Shown here piece by piece: positions 1 through 8,350 of a stretch of 64,000 bases of DNA. Below the pieces are notes generated by a model. The model made no database searches and was not told the DNA's origin. It worked only from the letters and a program-made list of their open reading frames with translations. The position numbers were made by a program, and so were the translations under genes. The stretch spans positions 1,145,501 to 1,209,500 of the forward strand of contig NC_008576.1 in the NCBI RefSeq assembly GCF_000014865.1. The letters are read 5' to 3'. Origin of the DNA: Magnetococcus marinus MC-1 (GTDB lineage: Bacteria > Pseudomonadota > Magnetococcia > Magnetococcales > Magnetococcaceae). Numbering within the stretch: position 1 is the stretch's first letter; the number at the start of each line of letters is the position of its first letter.

Positions 1-492
1 GGAGCTCTCCAGGGTGCTGAACAGCACAGGGGAGACCGCTTCAATTTGCATCAAGTTACCGATCAGGGTGCCCGTGCTGGTGGGTGTCGTCGAGTTAACA
101 AACGAGACAATCAGCGTATGGGGGCTGCCAGCGGCATCATAATAGAGATATTCGTTTTCGTTACCTGTACCACGGCCACGGGGTACTTTAATACCGGTGT
201 TGGTGAAAATTTCGGCAAAGGTAGCGCCATCGGCTACACTGGCAATACCGGTGGGGGCGGTAATAACATCGCCGGGTACAACCCCAGTGCGCTCATAGTA
301 CTGGTTGTAGGCTTGCACCCACTGGCCAATAAACTTGTTGGTGATTTTGCGGTACTCTGCATTTCGTTGCAGATCTTTACCAACGGAGACCGCGCCGAGG
401 ATCAAACCAATCACCACCAACACAATGGCCATCTCCATCAGCGTGAAGCCAGCCTCTTTGCGTTGGTTGTATTTTTTGACAAAACTAAACAT
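1..492 (-). CDS. Type IV prepilin / pseudopilin, 3' end cut by the window edge
   Basis: Reading leftward from an ATG at 492, 164 codons run off the window without a stop. The N-terminus is a class III (prepilin) leader: a basic stretch (KKYNQRKEAG) with the cleavage glycine at residue 15, followed by FTLMEMAIVLVVIGLI, so that mature Phe1 and Glu5 are present and a hydrophobic assembly helix follows. Such proteins are cut and N-methylated by prepilin peptidase and polymerise into a pilus or pseudopilus. The remaining sequence is polar and Thr/Gly-rich as in a globular head. It is divergent from the pilus-assembly-like cluster at 945-3567, which supports a shared role. Whether it is a major pilin, minor pilin or type II secretion pseudopilin cannot be told from this fragment. 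Confidence 0.85.
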   Translation of the reverse strand, partial: MFSFVKKYNQRKEAGFTLMEMAIVLVVIGLILGAVSVGKDLQRNAEYRKITNKFIGQWVQAYNQYYERTGVVPGDVITAPTGIASVADGATFAEIFTNTGIKVPRGRGTGNENEYLYYDAAGSPHTLIVSFVNSTTPTSTGTLIGNLMQIEAVSPVLFSTLESS

Positions 493-944
493 GTTAACAG
501 CTCCTGTACGGCCACGGATATCTGGGTGAACGGCCAACAGGCCGCCGCCTAACCTAACGTCCAACCCGATCCCATCTGGATTGGATTGTCTCATCTATAA
601 AGAAGTATACCACACTCCAGCTAAGATACTGGTGTGAGTTTAACGTTTCAATGGTGTGTGTCAAGCATAACGTGTAAAGTTGCAGGGCTGGTGCGACTAG
701 GGCATAAAAATATAACAAGCGGCCCTTACGTTACAAGCACAGACAGTCTGCTAGGTGTATTTACCTACAGAGGTTTGAAATGCGTAGGATAATGTGTAAT
801 TAGCGTGCCATCCTAAACTCTAGGGTAGCATCCCTTTGAGCAGCAGACTATCATGTTTTTTTTGATAGGGGCAAAATGGGGGCTCAGATGCCCTTTGGTC
901 ATGTGTAACGGGGTAAGGTTTCGGCCTGGGAACAGGGATTCATT
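493..944. other. Divergent intergenic region between prepilin and pilus-assembly cluster
   Basis: About 450 bases with no convincing gene. It should carry both promoters. A minus-strand match to the sigma-54 -24 box (TGGCACG at 804-810, followed after four bases by TTAC instead of TTGC, ending about 796) points at the prepilin gene but lies about 300 bases from its start, so it is weak. A small hairpin, CGGCC-aaca-GGCCG near 531-544, lies in the prepilin leader. The start of the gene at 945 has a plausible ribosome site (acaggga). Confidence 0.4.
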
Positions 945-1439
945 ATGTTGCAGATCATTCGATTGGTCACATTAATCTTGGCTGTGGTGGGGGGCGGTAT
1001 GCTGCCCTTTGTGGTAAGTGACGCCCTAAAATCTTATGAAGCCTATCAAAAAGCCCAGCAACTTAGATCAAACGTGTTGCGGTTGCAAGGTGCCTATGCA
1101 GAGTACCAACGGGGTGTGGATCTCTACAAAGCTTACCGGCAGCGGATGTCCGCCTTTAGCCAAGTGGCCCAAGATAGTGGCATTGTGCGGGGGGAGTGGG
1201 TGCGCTATGAAGTGGATATGAAAGAGCGTTTGGTGGATGTGCCGCAGATGGGCTTTTTGTTGGAAAATGCCCGCAATGGTGGCCACTACTATTATGACCC
1301 GGTCTCTTTTGAACTCTTTGCCAGTGAGCATCCGGTCATGGAAAAGCATACCGAAGCCATGGGCGACGACGCAGGTGCGGAGGGTAGTCAGGCCCTGGTA
1401 TCCATAAAAGGCACCTTTTTGGTGTATGAGACAAAATGA
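945..1439 (+). CDS. PilO/GspM-like membrane protein of a pilus or secretion assembly platform
   Basis: A 164-residue protein with one N-terminal hydrophobic helix (about residues 5-25) followed by a charged, probably coiled segment and a short alpha/beta domain ending in IKGTFLVYETK. This architecture (single-pass inner-membrane anchor, coiled coil, periplasmic ferredoxin-like domain) matches PilO/GspM/MshJ proteins, which bridge the cytoplasmic actin-like protein to the pilus machinery. Its stop overlaps the next start (ATGA), so it is translationally coupled to the PilM/N-like gene. The family assignment rests on architecture and context; sequence similarity is low and no catalytic motif exists. 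The ribosome site acaggga precedes the ATG at 945 by six bases. Confidence 0.5.
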   Translation: MLQIIRLVTLILAVVGGGMLPFVVSDALKSYEAYQKAQQLRSNVLRLQGAYAEYQRGVDLYKAYRQRMSAFSQVAQDSGIVRGEWVRYEVDMKERLVDVPQMGFLLENARNGGHYYYDPVSFELFASEHPVMEKHTEAMGDDAGAEGSQALVSIKGTFLVYETK

Positions 1440-2860
1440 GCATAAACACGATACTTGAACTGGATGGACAGCGGGTTCAGCTCTCGGTTAAGCGTGCCAA
1501 GGACGTGGCCGACGTTAATGAAGTCAGCGGAGATCGTTGGTTAATCACCGATTTTGGCGGTTCGGTACCACGCCTGATGATGGTGGATGCTCAACTGAAA
1601 TATGCCGAGATCAAGCTGCAACGCAAACTCCAAGAGATGGGGGAAGGGGACGAGAATAGCCGCATCCTCACCCTGTGGAAGAAAAAACGGGGTGAAAACA
1701 GTACCGAGGTGCTGTTTGGCGTGGTGCCTGGGGCCAACATGGGGGTCTATGAGGATCTGGCCTTTGAGAGCCGTGATCTGCACCTGACCTTTTCATTTAA
1801 CCGGCTGTTGCTGGCGACTTTAGAAAAATATGGGCTCAAACAGAACGTGGTGGTGTTGTTTGAGCATGACCGCCATGTGGACTATATGGTGGGCAAACAG
1901 GGGCGTATTTTGGGAGCCGGGCGTATGTCTTCGTTCGCGGCTACCAGTGAGGCCAAATTGGCCCTGGCCGAGACCATTGCCGAAGAGATGAAACTGCTGG
2001 AAAAAGAGAACCACCAAAAGATTGATCGAATCATCCATTTTGGTTACTACCGATCTGAAGCGGTTGAGGGGGGTGAGTCCCAGTCGACCGTGCAAACCTC
2101 GTCCACCGCGTTCGGCCAAACCAAGGTAGGGGATGCCAAAACCGGTTGGGTGGGTGAGGATGGACAAGCCACCGGTGGCGCTGATGCCAGTTGGGTCATC
2201 GCCCTGGCCGAGTTGCTGGAGTGCACGCCAGAGGTGCTCTCGCCTTCGCGCTTATCCATGGGGGATGGCAGCTTTCTCATTACCTCCATACCCAAAGTAT
2301 TGCCGCTGCTCAAAGCGTGGGATGCGGTCAATAAAGATCTGGATAAAGCCGCCTATAGCGGACAACGTTTGGCCCCTTGGTTGACCGCCGCCGTATGGGT
2401 ACTGGTCATTGGGGGACTGTTTGTGCATTTTTGGTTTGAGCGCAATGCCGCGCTGATTCAAGCGGATGCCCGGCAACTCAAGAGTAAAATTGAACAGCAG
2501 GGGCAGGTGGAAACGGTGGTCGAGTTGAGCGATGCCGAAAAGGATATGGTGCGCTTTGCTGGGCAACTTGCCAACCTAACCAAAATCTATGATGCCAAAC
2601 GTATCATCGCGGATCTCTCCCAGGCCCGTTCCGACCGTAAAATACAGCTTTTGCATCTCCTGATAACCCACGAAAACCAATTGCCTACCATTCTTGTTGA
2701 GGGGCGCATTGATAACCCTTTTTCGGTGGCCAGCAAGGAGCACGAAAAATTTTTAAGCGCTCTGCGCTCAAAGGGTTATACGCTCTTGGAAAATCAATTG
2801 GATACCGATATCTTGCAGCTTAATTTTAAGCTTAAATTGACCCGGGAGCGCGAATCATGA
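1436..2860 (+). CDS. GspL/PilM-PilN-like bitopic assembly protein
   Basis: A 474-residue protein with a long cytoplasmic part (residues 1-310), one transmembrane helix (about 312-335, LTAAVWVLVIGGLFVHFW) and a periplasmic tail with a coiled coil and a small alpha/beta domain. That is the layout of GspL or MshI, equivalent to PilM fused to PilN; these proteins anchor the motor ATPase and hold the inner-membrane platform. The cytoplasmic part has beta-rich segments reminiscent of an actin-like fold (for example VVVLFEHDRHVDYMV and DRIIHFGYYRS) but I cannot point to a clear nucleotide-binding motif. Start and stop both overlap the neighbours by four bases, indicating one operon. Unlike canonical pilMNOP, the PilO/GspM-like gene precedes it. 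Confidence 0.55.
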   Translation: MSINTILELDGQRVQLSVKRAKDVADVNEVSGDRWLITDFGGSVPRLMMVDAQLKYAEIKLQRKLQEMGEGDENSRILTLWKKKRGENSTEVLFGVVPGANMGVYEDLAFESRDLHLTFSFNRLLLATLEKYGLKQNVVVLFEHDRHVDYMVGKQGRILGAGRMSSFAATSEAKLALAETIAEEMKLLEKENHQKIDRIIHFGYYRSEAVEGGESQSTVQTSSTAFGQTKVGDAKTGWVGEDGQATGGADASWVIALAELLECTPEVLSPSRLSMGDGSFLITSIPKVLPLLKAWDAVNKDLDKAAYSGQRLAPWLTAAVWVLVIGGLFVHFWFERNAALIQADARQLKSKIEQQGQVETVVELSDAEKDMVRFAGQLANLTKIYDAKRIIADLSQARSDRKIQLLHLLITHENQLPTILVEGRIDNPFSVASKEHEKFLSALRSKGYTLLENQLDTDILQLNFKLKLTRERES

Positions 2861-3567
2861 AGAGCAAACTGCTCGGTTTGATCGCCTCCTCTGTGCTGGG
2901 GTTGGCCATTGCCTATACCGGTTATGACCTCTATATGAGCCAAAGCTTGCCAGGGGGGCTTTTTTCACCCTATAGCGCCGCACGTAACGCCAAACAGGAA
3001 AATAGCTTTGGCAAACTCCCCAAGCCCGATGCCGGGCTTGATGTGATGCGGGAAAATAACGAACCCCTGCTCAGGCAACTGCGCTCCCCACGGGGGCGGG
3101 AGAGCGGTAAGATCAATATGGCCATGTTGGGTTACTCGAAAGACTCCATCATGCAAAGCCGCGAAAACATGCAGGCGTTGGGCGAAGATTTTCGTAAGCG
3201 TATCATCTCAATGACCTTTGTAACCGGTGAAGATCGCTATGCGGTGATTGATGGTGTGCTTTATAAAGAGGGGGATACCTTCGAGGATGGGGCCAAAATC
3301 CGCACCATCCGCCCCGATAAAGTGCTCATCGCTGGGCGGGAAACGTTACAGTGGGTCGAGGTGTTTAACCCGGTTGAGGTGAAGCGTAAAGAGAAGCTCA
3401 AACCCGCTGAAGCAACAAGCGCCGCGGCCCCGGTGGATCCTGCCGCTGCGGCAGCCTTGCAAACACCTGCGGCGGCGGCGGATCAAAAAAAGGCGCTGGG
3501 CGTTGGCAATATTTTAGACTCGCTCAAGATGATTCAAAACTACAAGGGCATGCTGGAGCGTATGTAA
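2857..3567 (+). CDS. PilP/GspC-like periplasmic linker protein
   Basis: A 236-residue protein with an N-terminal hydrophobic anchor (about residues 4-24), a linker, then a compact beta domain around residues 108-170 with the pattern RYAVIDGVLYKEGD ... IRTIRPDKVLIAG ... WVEV. This is the pattern of the PilP/GspC homology region and of MshK, which link the inner-membrane platform to the secretin. The C-terminus is an Ala/Pro-rich tail followed by a short amphipathic end. It is the last gene of the three-gene cluster and is followed 27 bases later by a strong terminator. Neither a secretin nor a motor ATPase is visible in the window, so whether the system is a type IV pilus or type II secretion-like remains open. 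Confidence 0.5.
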   Translation: MKSKLLGLIASSVLGLAIAYTGYDLYMSQSLPGGLFSPYSAARNAKQENSFGKLPKPDAGLDVMRENNEPLLRQLRSPRGRESGKINMAMLGYSKDSIMQSRENMQALGEDFRKRIISMTFVTGEDRYAVIDGVLYKEGDTFEDGAKIRTIRPDKVLIAGRETLQWVEVFNPVEVKRKEKLKPAEATSAAAPVDPAAAAALQTPAAAADQKKALGVGNILDSLKMIQNYKGMLERM

Positions 3568-3593
3568 AATCCCGTGCGGCTTAGTCACAAGAT

Positions 3594-3626
3594 AAAAGCC
3601 CAAGCCAAGGCGTGGCTTGGGCTTTT
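3594..3626. terminator. Rho-independent terminator, probably bidirectional
   Basis: A near-perfect hairpin (AAAAGCCCAAGCC and GGCTTGGGCTTTT arms around a five-base loop) lies between the end of the pilus cluster on the plus strand and the kinase gene on the minus strand, so it can serve both convergent transcripts. Confidence 0.85.
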
Positions 3627-3666
3627 GTTGAGTTGGGGGAAATTATTTCAAAGCGCGGCGACAAAA

Positions 3667-6600
3667 TTAGAGCTGGGTCGCGTGTCCATTGGAGGCGTTA
3701 TCACTCTGTTTTTTGGCTTTAATCCACGCCTTGACCATCTTATCCCCATCCAGGCGCTGCTGCTGATCCATATTGCGAATAATCAGGCTTAGATTGCTAG
3801 CGGCGTCTTGGTCTCCAGCGGCGGCGGCAACGGCGTTCCAAAAATAGGAACGGACGATATCCTTGGGCACACCCCGCCCCACCTCAAACATCCAAGCGAG
3901 GTTTTTCTGGGCTTTCATATCCCCTTGGCGGGCGGCCATTAAGTAGAGCTTGACCGCTTGGGTAATATCTTTTTCAACCCCTTTGCCCTCTTCGTACATC
4001 CAAGCTAAGTTCTTTTGAGCCTCTCGGGAGCCTTGCTGCGCCGCAGTACGATACCAGAAAATCGCCTTTTCCAGGTTTTTAACCACCCCTTGGCCCCGCT
4101 CATACATGAGCGCAAGTTGGTTCTGTGCTGCCACATGGCCCTGTTTGGCCGCTTCACCAAACCAATAAAAGGCATCCGCCATATCTTCATCCACCCCAAT
4201 GCCATCCCGGCGGTGGACCGCCATTTGATATTGTGCCTCCCGATTGCCTAACTCGGCGGCCTTGCGTAACCAAATGGTTGCTTCGGTGCTGTCGCTGGAT
4301 GAGCCGCCCAGCCCTTCCATTAAAATCTGCGAGAGTTTAAGTTGGGCAGGGACATAACCTTGGCTGGCCGCTTTGGTGAGAAAGCTACGCGCCTCGGTAT
4401 AGTTGGGGCTGGTGCCGATGCCAGTAATCAGCGCCTCACCCACCAAATATTGAGCCGGTATAATATCTTGGCGTGCCGCCTTGATCAGCCATTTATAAGC
4501 CTCTGTATGGCTGATGGGGCCACCATGCCCATATTTATACCACAGCCCTAACTGGTATTGCGCACCTTCCAGACCATTATTGGCCGCTTGGGTCATCACC
4601 TCACGGGCCTTTTTGGGGTCTTGCTGGGTACCGATGCCGCTGTCGTAGAGCTGGGCTAAGCGATAGGTGGCAAGATCTACCCGTTGCGCGGAGGCTTGTA
4701 AATAGAGTTGAAAAGCTTTTTGCGGATCTTTGGCAAACTTTTCATCCCCCAGTTCATAAAGCTGGGCCATGACAAAACGGGCGGGGGCAAAACCGCGATC
4801 CGCTGATTTTTTTAACCACTCCAACGCTTGAGCATGTTTGAGCGGATCCCCATGATCCGCCTCGCCAAGGGCTACGGCATAGTAAAACTGGGAGAGGGCA
4901 TCCCCCTTTTGGGCCGCCTTAGCAAACCAAGTCACACTTTCTGTTAGGCTTTTAGCCGTGCCGGTCCCTTGGCGCATGGCCAAAGCCACCTGGCGCATGG
5001 CCCGCACGTGGCCCTGTTTGGCGGCCTTGACCATCCAGTTAAACGCGGTTACATCATTTTTTTGCAGGCCATCCCCCACACTGCGGCGCTGCCCCAGTTG
5101 ATACATGGCGGTGGCATTGCCTTGCTCGGCTTGCAGGCGCAGCTCGGCAATGACCTTTTGGGTGCGCTCCTTATCGCTGAGCAGCAGATCCCCGGTGCCA
5201 ATCTGTCCCAGCCAGATGAGACCTCCAACCAGTACCAGCAGAATGCTCGCAGCGGCAATCAAAATAACCCGGTTGCGACCACTGGTAAAATCGGCGGCCA
5301 GCATCTCTGAAGAGAATTCGGCAGAGCCTTCTTCGGTGGCCACCGCATTGAGCCAGTCAGAGATCTTTTGTGGCCGCTCGGTCTCCACCACCGTTAGGGC
5401 CAGATCAATGGCTTTTAGCACCGCTTCGGAGTAGCGCCCCGCCCCCACATCCACCGCCGGGTTCATGGGGTCTGGAGCATTGCGCATAAGGGCATTGCTG
5501 CGCTGGGGCGCGTTGGCAGGTTTGCGACCACTGATGCAGCGGTACATGACCGCCCCCACCGAATAGATATCGGTCCATGGCCCTTGACGGGAGGCGTCGT
5601 CGAAATATTGCTCCATGGGAGCATAGTTGGGGGTGAGCATGGCGGTCATTTGGCCATCCTCATTGCCCGATTGCTGGCGGGCTGAACCAAAGTCCAACAG
5701 CACAGGGGTGCCATCTTTGGAGCGGATGAAAATGTTGTCGGGTTTGATGTCCCGGTGGATATATTTTTTCTGGTGAAGAACCTCTACCCCCTGAAGCAGC
5801 GGCATAATGACCGCGAGCATCGCTTTTTCATCCAGGGTTTTTTCCCGCTTGAGCACGTCCGAAAGGGGTTCCCCCTCTTCAAACTCCATGGCCATATAGG
5901 CGGTGTTGTTGTGGGAAAAATAGGTGAGAATACGCACCAAGGAGGGGTGCTTAAACTGGGCGAGGGTACGGGCTTCATCCAGAAAACGGTCGCGCCCTTG
6001 ATTGAACATTTTAATGTCAGACTGGTTGCGCGCCTGGATCGATTTGTCCGGCATACGCTGCGCAATCTGTTTGGGCAGATACTCTTTAATGGCCACATTA
6101 AGATTGAGGTTAAGATCCTTCGCCCGATAGGTAAGCCCAAAGCCCCCTTGGCCCAATACCTTTTCCACTTGGTACATATTGTTGAACAGCAGTTCACCGA
6201 TGGGTAGGGCGTCGGGGTGTTTATGATCGCTATCCTCCCCTTCGGCATCCTCATCCTTTTTTTTGCGGCGACGGCGGGCCAATACCGAACCCGTGCCCGT
6301 GGTGGTCCCGGTGGTGTTACTGGTTGCTGCGGTGGTTTCGGTTGGGTCGTCCTCGTCGGACATGCCCTCTTGGGTCATGCCTGTGATGGGCTCTTCATCC
6401 TCATCGCGCATGCTTAGCCTGGGGGATTGGGTCATGATGGTTGGTGCGTCGTCGTCACTATCGGCATCATCCTGGGCGGCTAAATGGGCCAATTTTGCTG
6501 AAGATGCAGATGGGGGTGCCAGTATGGTGGCGCCCTCTTCATCCTCCTCATTCAAGGCATCGTGAGGGGCCAGCAGGGTGGCCTCGTCGTCCTCATCCCC

Positions 6601-7959
6601 AGCGTGGGGGGCCAGCAAGGTGGCTTCGTCGTCCTCATCCCCAGCGTGGGGGGCCAGCAAGGTGGCTTCGTCGTCCTCATCCCCAGCGTGGGGGGCCAGC
6701 AGGGTGGCCTCATCGTCGTCATCCCCAGCGTGGGGGGCCAGCAGGGTGGCCTCGTCGTCCTCATCCCCAGCGTGGGGGGCCAGCAGGGTGGCCTCGTCGT
6801 CCTCATCCCCAGCGTGGGGGGCCAGCAGGGTGGCCTCATCGTCGTCATCCCCAGCGTGGGGGGCCAGCAGGGTGGCCTCGTCGTCGTCATCCCCAGCGTG
6901 GGGGGCCAGCAGGGTGGCCTCGTCATCGGTATCGCGTGGGGCCAGCAGGGTGGCCTCGTCGTCCTCATCCCAATTGAAGGAACCGGCGGGGGGCTGGGCT
7001 GTGGCAAGCAAAGAGGGTTTGGGTTGCCCCGCCGTTTGGTTCAAGCCGGATTGGGGTTTGCCCATGGGTGGTATGGGTGCCAAAAGAGTTGGCGCATCAT
7101 CCTGCTCATCGGGGTCCACCGTAAAGGGGGCAGGGGGTTGGCCAGCTGATCCAGCAGGGGCAATCTCTTCCCGCGTGGTGGGTTGAAAATCCCCCTGTTT
7201 TTTAGCCGGTAGTGGCCGTTTAGCAATAGGGGTGGCTAAACCCCCCAGCTTAAAGGCCCCCTGGTTGGCAGGGGTAGGCGCTTCGGCTTCGGGCTTTTCC
7301 TCCACGACCTTAGCCTGGCTAGGGGCGGCTTTGCTCAGTTTAAAGCTACCCCGATCTGGGGGCGAGAAGTCGCTGTTGGGCGCCGGGGCCGCAGGTTTGC
7401 TGGAGCCCAATTTAAAGCTACCCCGATCTGGGGGCGAGAAATCGCTGTTGGGCGCCGGGGCCGCAGGTTTGCTGGAGCCCAATTTAAAGCTACCCCGATC
7501 TGGGGGCGAGAAGTCGCTGTTGGGGGCCGGGGCCGCAGGTTTGCTGGAGCCCAATTTAAAGCTACCCCGATCTGGGGGCGAGAAGTCGCTGTTGGGCGCC
7601 GGGGCCGCAGGTTTGCTGGAGCCCAATTTAAAGCTACCCCGATCTGGGGGCGAGAAGTCGCTGTTGGGTGCGGCCTGTTGCACGGGTGCGGCCTGTTGCA
7701 CGGGTGCGGCCTGTTGCACGGGTGCGGCCTGTTGCACGGGTGCGGCCTGTTGCACGGGTGCGGCGGGCTTTGTGGGCGTAACCGGTGTAGGGTCCTGGAT
7801 ATAGGCGGCGTCGTCAGCCGTGGATTTAAGCGACAAACCCGTTATGGGGGTCGGGGGGGTTGGCACTGGGGCTGAAGGTTCAGGGGCACGGTTCTGCTCT
7901 TCCCCGATGGGAAGGAGAGAGAGTTTGATGCCGCTACCGGGATTTTTTTGATCGCTCAT
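3667..7959 (-). CDS. Transmembrane Ser/Thr protein kinase with acidic TLLAP repeats and Sel1 repeats
   Basis: A 1430-residue protein. Residues 1-585 are low complexity: five PVQQAA units, about five copies of a 24-residue Ser/Phe/Pro unit ending RGSFKLG, then ten DEATLLAP motifs in a very acidic context. Residues about 590-870 are a Hanks-type kinase with the Gly loop (GQGGFGLTYRA), the VAIKEYLP lysine, the catalytic HRDIKPDNIF and DFGSARQ. One transmembrane helix follows (about 893-915), then about 13 Sel1-type alpha-helical repeats (940-1400) expected in the periplasm. Such kinases signal across the inner membrane; the Sel1 domain probably senses or scaffolds. The repeated acidic-Thr motifs resemble FHA-binding phosphosites. 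It is a single gene, with a terminator downstream. Substrate and pathway are unknown. Confidence 0.9.
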   Translation of the reverse strand: MSDQKNPGSGIKLSLLPIGEEQNRAPEPSAPVPTPPTPITGLSLKSTADDAAYIQDPTPVTPTKPAAPVQQAAPVQQAAPVQQAAPVQQAAPVQQAAPNSDFSPPDRGSFKLGSSKPAAPAPNSDFSPPDRGSFKLGSSKPAAPAPNSDFSPPDRGSFKLGSSKPAAPAPNSDFSPPDRGSFKLGSSKPAAPAPNSDFSPPDRGSFKLSKAAPSQAKVVEEKPEAEAPTPANQGAFKLGGLATPIAKRPLPAKKQGDFQPTTREEIAPAGSAGQPPAPFTVDPDEQDDAPTLLAPIPPMGKPQSGLNQTAGQPKPSLLATAQPPAGSFNWDEDDEATLLAPRDTDDEATLLAPHAGDDDDEATLLAPHAGDDDDEATLLAPHAGDEDDEATLLAPHAGDEDDEATLLAPHAGDDDDEATLLAPHAGDEDDEATLLAPHAGDEDDEATLLAPHAGDEDDEATLLAPHDALNEEDEEGATILAPPSASSAKLAHLAAQDDADSDDDAPTIMTQSPRLSMRDEDEEPITGMTQEGMSDEDDPTETTAATSNTTGTTTGTGSVLARRRRKKKDEDAEGEDSDHKHPDALPIGELLFNNMYQVEKVLGQGGFGLTYRAKDLNLNLNVAIKEYLPKQIAQRMPDKSIQARNQSDIKMFNQGRDRFLDEARTLAQFKHPSLVRILTYFSHNNTAYMAMEFEEGEPLSDVLKREKTLDEKAMLAVIMPLLQGVEVLHQKKYIHRDIKPDNIFIRSKDGTPVLLDFGSARQQSGNEDGQMTAMLTPNYAPMEQYFDDASRQGPWTDIYSVGAVMYRCISGRKPANAPQRSNALMRNAPDPMNPAVDVGAGRYSEAVLKAIDLALTVVETERPQKISDWLNAVATEEGSAEFSSEMLAADFTSGRNRVILIAAASILLVLVGGLIWLGQIGTGDLLLSDKERTQKVIAELRLQAEQGNATAMYQLGQRRSVGDGLQKNDVTAFNWMVKAAKQGHVRAMRQVALAMRQGTGTAKSLTESVTWFAKAAQKGDALSQFYYAVALGEADHGDPLKHAQALEWLKKSADRGFAPARFVMAQLYELGDEKFAKDPQKAFQLYLQASAQRVDLATYRLAQLYDSGIGTQQDPKKAREVMTQAANNGLEGAQYQLGLWYKYGHGGPISHTEAYKWLIKAARQDIIPAQYLVGEALITGIGTSPNYTEARSFLTKAASQGYVPAQLKLSQILMEGLGGSSSDSTEATIWLRKAAELGNREAQYQMAVHRRDGIGVDEDMADAFYWFGEAAKQGHVAAQNQLALMYERGQGVVKNLEKAIFWYRTAAQQGSREAQKNLAWMYEEGKGVEKDITQAVKLYLMAARQGDMKAQKNLAWMFEVGRGVPKDIVRSYFWNAVAAAAGDQDAASNLSLIIRNMDQQQRLDGDKMVKAWIKAKKQSDNASNGHATQL
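6570..6970 (-). repeat. 42-bp coding tandem repeat (about nine to ten copies)
   Basis: Nearly identical 42-base units, each reading through (D/E)DDEATLLAPHAG on the minus strand. Copies differ mainly at one Asp/Glu codon (DDDD versus DEDD), so the array looks young or is homogenised by recombination. It is inside the kinase gene and keeps frame throughout. Confidence 0.95.
7339..7668 (-). repeat. 72-bp coding tandem repeat (four full copies plus a partial)
   Basis: Units encode the 24-residue block NSDFSPPDRGSFKLGSSKPA plus APAP. Copies differ at only a few bases (for example ggcgccgg versus gggggccgg near 7520, and one g/a near 7440), which indicates recent duplication or gene conversion. 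The fifth copy changes after SFKL into SKAAP. Confidence 0.95.
7669..7758 (-). repeat. 18-bp coding tandem repeat, five identical copies
   Basis: Five perfect, head-to-tail copies of tgcggcctgttgcacggg encode PVQQAA repeats in the kinase N-terminus. Perfect identity makes this the most slippage-prone part of the gene. Confidence 0.95.
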
Positions 7960-8350
7960 GGTTCTAAACCGCCGCCCTAGTGATGTTCTGTCCGACTGTC
8001 ATACGATGCGCCAGAAATGGCTGGCATGCCCACAGCCCCTAGCTAAGCTGGAACTATGCCATATTCCGCGTGCCACGCCCAGCCGGAATGCTCGAACATC
8101 ACCTTAATCTCGGTGCAAATATACCTAAGTGGGTGTGGAGGACGAAACCAAGCGTTGCCGTTTGACAGGGCCGTATCGGCCAAACTGGCTAAGCTCTGCC
8201 GTGCCATGCCTTCAAGAGAGGAGCGCTCGTGGCCAAGGAAAACCTGTGGGGATGTGGATATAGGTCGCCCTATAGCCGCCCCCCTTCATATCGTGAGGGG
8301 CAAGCGAACGCTTTTACCGCTTGTGAAGGCTTAGCCAAGCTTGAGCTGCC
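7960..8350. other. Intergenic region between two minus-strand genes
   Basis: About 390 bases. It should hold the kinase promoter and the 3' end of the helicase transcript. A 92-codon plus-strand reading frame exists here but has no ribosome site and no recognisable sequence. I see only weak inverted repeats and no U-tract terminator. Confidence 0.4.

Noticed and set aside
796-810. Sigma-54 promoter of the prepilin gene
   Set aside because: The -24 box matches but the -12 is TTAC and the site is about 300 bases from the gene, too weak to list as a promoter.
6570-6970. CRISPR-like regularly spaced repeats
   Set aside because: Units are contiguous 42-base coding repeats without unique spacers and keep the kinase frame.
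6441-7186. Long open frames on the plus strand across the repeat arrays
   Set aside because: They mirror the tandem repeats of the kinase gene on the other strand; sequence is pure low-complexity and there is no ribosome site.
8056-8334. 92-codon plus-strand frame between the kinase and helicase genes
   Set aside because: No ribosome site, no recognisable sequence and atypical composition for a protein.
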